From: Acholeplasmataceae bacterium
GTDB taxonomy: Bacteria > Bacillota > Negativicutes > Acidaminococcales > Acidaminococcaceae
Length of the DNA stretch: 7,954 nt
Direction: 5' to 3'
NCBI GenBank assembly: GCA_012719555.1
Contig: JAAYAE010000230.1
Coordinates: forward strand, 1 to 7,954
The notes below the pieces were generated by a model. It was given only the letters and a program-made list of their open reading frames with translations, ran no database searches and was not told the DNA's origin. The position numbers and the translations under genes were made by a program. Of this stretch, positions 5,957 to 7,954 are shown in pieces (position 1 is the stretch's first letter; every line of letters begins with the position of its first letter).

Positions 5957-7141
5957 ATGTCTAAGGGAAGATACGGTATTCATGGTGGGCAATATTTGCC
6001 GGAAACTTTAATGAACGCAGTTTTGGAATTAGAGCAAGCTTACGAAAAATATAAAAATGATCCGGAGTTTTTGCAAGAGTTGCAAAAACTCTATCACGAT
6101 TATGCTAATAGACCATCATTACTTTATTATGCAGAGAAAATGACTAAAGATTTAGGTGGAGCTAAAATATATTTAAAACGTGAAGACTTAAATCATACAG
6201 GCGCTCATAAAATAAATAATGTGTTAGGGCAATGTTTGCTGGCGAAACGTATGGGCAAAACGCGAGTTATTGCTGAGACAGGTGCAGGGCAGCATGGAGT
6301 AGCTACAGCTACAGTTGCGGCTCTTATGGGGATGGAATGTGTTGTCTATATGGGTAAAGAAGATACGGAGCGTCAGGCGCTAAATGTTTTTAGAATGGAA
6401 TTGTTGGGTGCGAAAGTGGTACCTGTAACTTCAGGAACAATGACTTTAAAGGACGCAGTAAATGAAGCATTGCGAGTTTGGACTGCACGAGTTTTAGATA
6501 CTTTCTATGTATTAGGTTCGGTTATGGGGCCTCATCCATATCCGGAAATGGTCCGAGATTTTCAAAGAGTTATAGGCAAGGAAGTAAAAGCTCAGATGTT
6601 GGAAAAAGAGGGCAGACTCCCTGATGTAGTAATGGCTTGCGTTGGAGGAGGCAGTAATGCTATGGGCTTATTCTATGATTTTATCCCTGAGCAAGAAGTA
6701 AAACTCATTGGAGTAGAAGCAGCAGGACGTGGCGTTAATACGGCAGAGACAGCAGCGACTATCGCTAGAGGAAGCGAAGGTATTTTTCATGGAATGAAGT
6801 CCTATTTTTTACAAGATGGCGACGGACAAATTGCACCGGTATATTCTATCTCAGCAGGATTGGATTATCCTGGCATAGGACCTGAGCATGCGTACCTGCA
6901 TGATATTGGTAGAGCGCAATATGTTCCTGCCACCGATGATGAGTCGGTAGAAGCCTTTGGTTATTTGGCAAAGATGGAAGGTATAATACCGGCTATTGAA
7001 AGCGCTCATGCTCTAGCCTATGCCATGAAATTAGCGCCAACTATGAGCAAAGATAAAATTATTGTAGTAAATCTTTCCGGCCGCGGTGATAAAGATGTGG
7101 CGGCAATTGCTAGATATAAGGGGGTTGATTTGCATGAATAA
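5957..7141 (+). CDS. trpB: tryptophan synthase beta subunit
   Basis: TrpB is the PLP-dependent beta subunit that joins indole, channelled from TrpA, to serine. At 394 residues it is the common TrpB1 form. It begins with the beta-chain signature GRYGIHGGQYLPETLM (4-19). PLP-binding Lys85 lies in HTGAHKINN (80-88), the catalytic Glu107 in ETGAGQHG (107-114), the PLP phosphate loop is GGGSNAMG (230-237), AGLDYPGIGPE spans 300-310, IPAIESAHA 344-352, and LSGRGDKD 373-380 contains the Ser that contacts the pyridine nitrogen. All catalytic residues are present. Purine-rich GAGGAAAGGA (5937-5946) serves as ribosome binding site ahead of an A-run and ATG 5957; the upstream ATGs at 5928 and 5946 are out of frame. 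The 3' end overlaps trpA by 8 bases. It has one of only two Trp residues in the operon's products (Trp175). Confidence 0.98.
   Translation: MSKGRYGIHGGQYLPETLMNAVLELEQAYEKYKNDPEFLQELQKLYHDYANRPSLLYYAEKMTKDLGGAKIYLKREDLNHTGAHKINNVLGQCLLAKRMGKTRVIAETGAGQHGVATATVAALMGMECVVYMGKEDTERQALNVFRMELLGAKVVPVTSGTMTLKDAVNEALRVWTARVLDTFYVLGSVMGPHPYPEMVRDFQRVIGKEVKAQMLEKEGRLPDVVMACVGGGSNAMGLFYDFIPEQEVKLIGVEAAGRGVNTAETAATIARGSEGIFHGMKSYFLQDGDGQIAPVYSISAGLDYPGIGPEHAYLHDIGRAQYVPATDDESVEAFGYLAKMEGIIPAIESAHALAYAMKLAPTMSKDKIIVVNLSGRGDKDVAAIARYKGVDLHE
7118..7124 (+). promoter_or_regulatory. ribosome binding site fixing the trpA start
   Basis: AAGGGGG, inside the end of trpB, lies 9 bases before ATG 7134. The earlier in-frame ATG at 7086 has no comparable site and would add 16 residues absent from TrpA proteins, so 7134 is the start. 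Confidence 0.85.
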
Positions 7142-7916
7142 AATTGCAGAAGTATTTGCCAAAGAGAAGAAGGTATTTATTCCTTTTATCACCGCAGGAG
7201 ATCCAAGTTTAGAAAAAACGGAAGAAATGATCTACGCTATGGAAAAGGCAGGAGCAGGTATTATTGAAATCGGCATTCCCTTTTCTGATCCGGTAGCAGA
7301 GGGACCTGTAATTCAAGAAGCAGATTTAAGAGCTTTGGCGGCAGGGTGTAAAACTGATAAGATTTTTGCTATGTTAAAAAGGGTCCGTCAAAACACCAAG
7401 GTGCCTTTGGTATTTTTAACTTATATTAATCCTATTTTTACTTATGGTTGTGACAAATTTTTTAAAAATTGCAGAGATTGCGATATTAATGGAGTTATTA
7501 TTCCTGATGTTCCTTTTGAAGAAAAAGGTGAAGTGGCAGAATACTGTAAGAAATATGAGGTTGATTTAATTTCGCTTATTGCGCCAACCTCAGAGCAACG
7601 CATAAAGATGATTGCTAGAGATGCTGCTGGGTACATATATCTAGTTTCCTCTTTGGGTGTTACAGGTGTAAGAACCACTATTACTACTGATATAGGGGCT
7701 ATTGTAGAACAAATCAGGCAGGTTACTAAAGTGCCAATTGCAGTAGGTTTTGGCATTGCTACCCCTGAACAGGCTGAGAAAATGGCTAAAATAAGTGATG
7801 GTGCTATTGTTGGCAGTGCTATTGTTAAAATAGTGGCTGCAAATGGTGATAATTGCGTAAAGCCGGTAGCGGATTATGTTAGGACTATGGTAGAGGCAGT
7901 AGCAACTTGCAGATGA
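7134..7916 (+). CDS. trpA: tryptophan synthase alpha subunit
   Basis: TrpA cleaves indole-3-glycerol phosphate to indole and glyceraldehyde 3-phosphate and channels indole to TrpB in the alpha2-beta2 complex. From ATG 7134 the product is 260 residues, normal for the family. Motifs are FIPFITAGDP (15-24), EIGIPFSDPVAEGPVIQ (45-61), LTYINPI (95-101), PDVPFEE (124-130), the active-site loop GVTGVRTT (175-182), and the phosphate-binding VGFGI (204-208) and IVGSAIV (225-231). Glu45 corresponds to the catalytic Glu49 of the enteric enzymes. The position of catalytic Asp60 is Glu56 here, keeping the negative charge. The 8-base overlap with trpB favours balanced synthesis of the two subunits. Translation ends with tandem in-frame stops, TGA TAA (7914-7919). 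The frame remains open back to 7086, but that part is trpB sequence in another frame. Confidence 0.97.
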   Translation: MNKIAEVFAKEKKVFIPFITAGDPSLEKTEEMIYAMEKAGAGIIEIGIPFSDPVAEGPVIQEADLRALAAGCKTDKIFAMLKRVRQNTKVPLVFLTYINPIFTYGCDKFFKNCRDCDINGVIIPDVPFEEKGEVAEYCKKYEVDLISLIAPTSEQRIKMIARDAAGYIYLVSSLGVTGVRTTITTDIGAIVEQIRQVTKVPIAVGFGIATPEQAEKMAKISDGAIVGSAIVKIVAANGDNCVKPVADYVRTMVEAVATCR

Positions 7917-7954
7917 TAAATGAGAATAAAATATAAAAGAACTGTTGTAATGAG

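Noticed and set aside
7086..7133. Longer trpA starting at ATG 7086
   Set aside because: The extra 16 residues are trpB codons read in another frame. ATG 7134 follows AAGGGGG and gives the normal TrpA N-terminus.
7920..7954. Start of a further gene after trpA (ATG 7920, open to the end of the window)
   Set aside because: Only 11 codons are visible and no ribosome binding site precedes it. No terminator is visible either, so continuation of the operon is possible but unsupported.

Overview
The window carries one complete tryptophan biosynthesis operon, trpE-trpG-trpD-trpC-trpF-trpB-trpA, all on the + strand. It is preceded by a leader with layered regulatory signals and, before that, one protein gene I do not recognise. 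The low-GC sequence, strong purine-rich ribosome binding sites, a tRNA-sensing T-box leader and trpG standing alone beside trpE suggest a Bacillota bacterium. Clostridia or Negativicutes seem likelier than Bacillus, whose trp operon is controlled by TRAP and lacks trpG, but the sequence does not settle genus or family. No sign of mobile DNA was seen.

Layout: 15-998 encodes a 327-residue protein of unknown function. The 425-base gap at 999-1423 is fully occupied by control elements. These are a near-consensus promoter (TTGACA, 17 bases, TACAAT, 1005-1033), a 19-base palindrome just past the predicted transcription start (1042-1060), a T-box riboswitch with a UGG tryptophan specifier (about 1066-1327) ending in an intrinsic terminator (1290-1327), and then a second, much longer hairpin followed by a U-rich tail (1336-1403). 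trpE begins at 1424. The longer open frame running back to 1088 is an artefact of translating through the riboswitch. From 1424 to 7916 the seven trp genes are tightly packed, with gaps of at most 29 bases and overlaps at trpG/trpD (1 base), trpC/trpF (14 bases) and trpB/trpA (8 bases). The last 38 bases show no terminator, so the transcript may continue beyond the window.

How the genes work together: TrpE and TrpG convert chorismate and glutamine to anthranilate. TrpD adds phosphoribosyl, TrpF isomerises the product, TrpC closes the indole ring, and TrpA and TrpB form tryptophan synthase. Uncharged tRNA-Trp should pair with the UGG specifier and the T-box bulge, form the antiterminator and let transcription enter trpE. 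Feedback inhibition of TrpE is also likely, because the LLES and NPSxYM motifs are intact.

The enzymes themselves are ordinary. The parts most worth attention are the second hairpin between the T-box and trpE, the palindrome at the transcription start, a Glu in place of the catalytic Asp60 of TrpA, and the scarcity of tryptophan in the operon's own products (2 in 2,150 residues).
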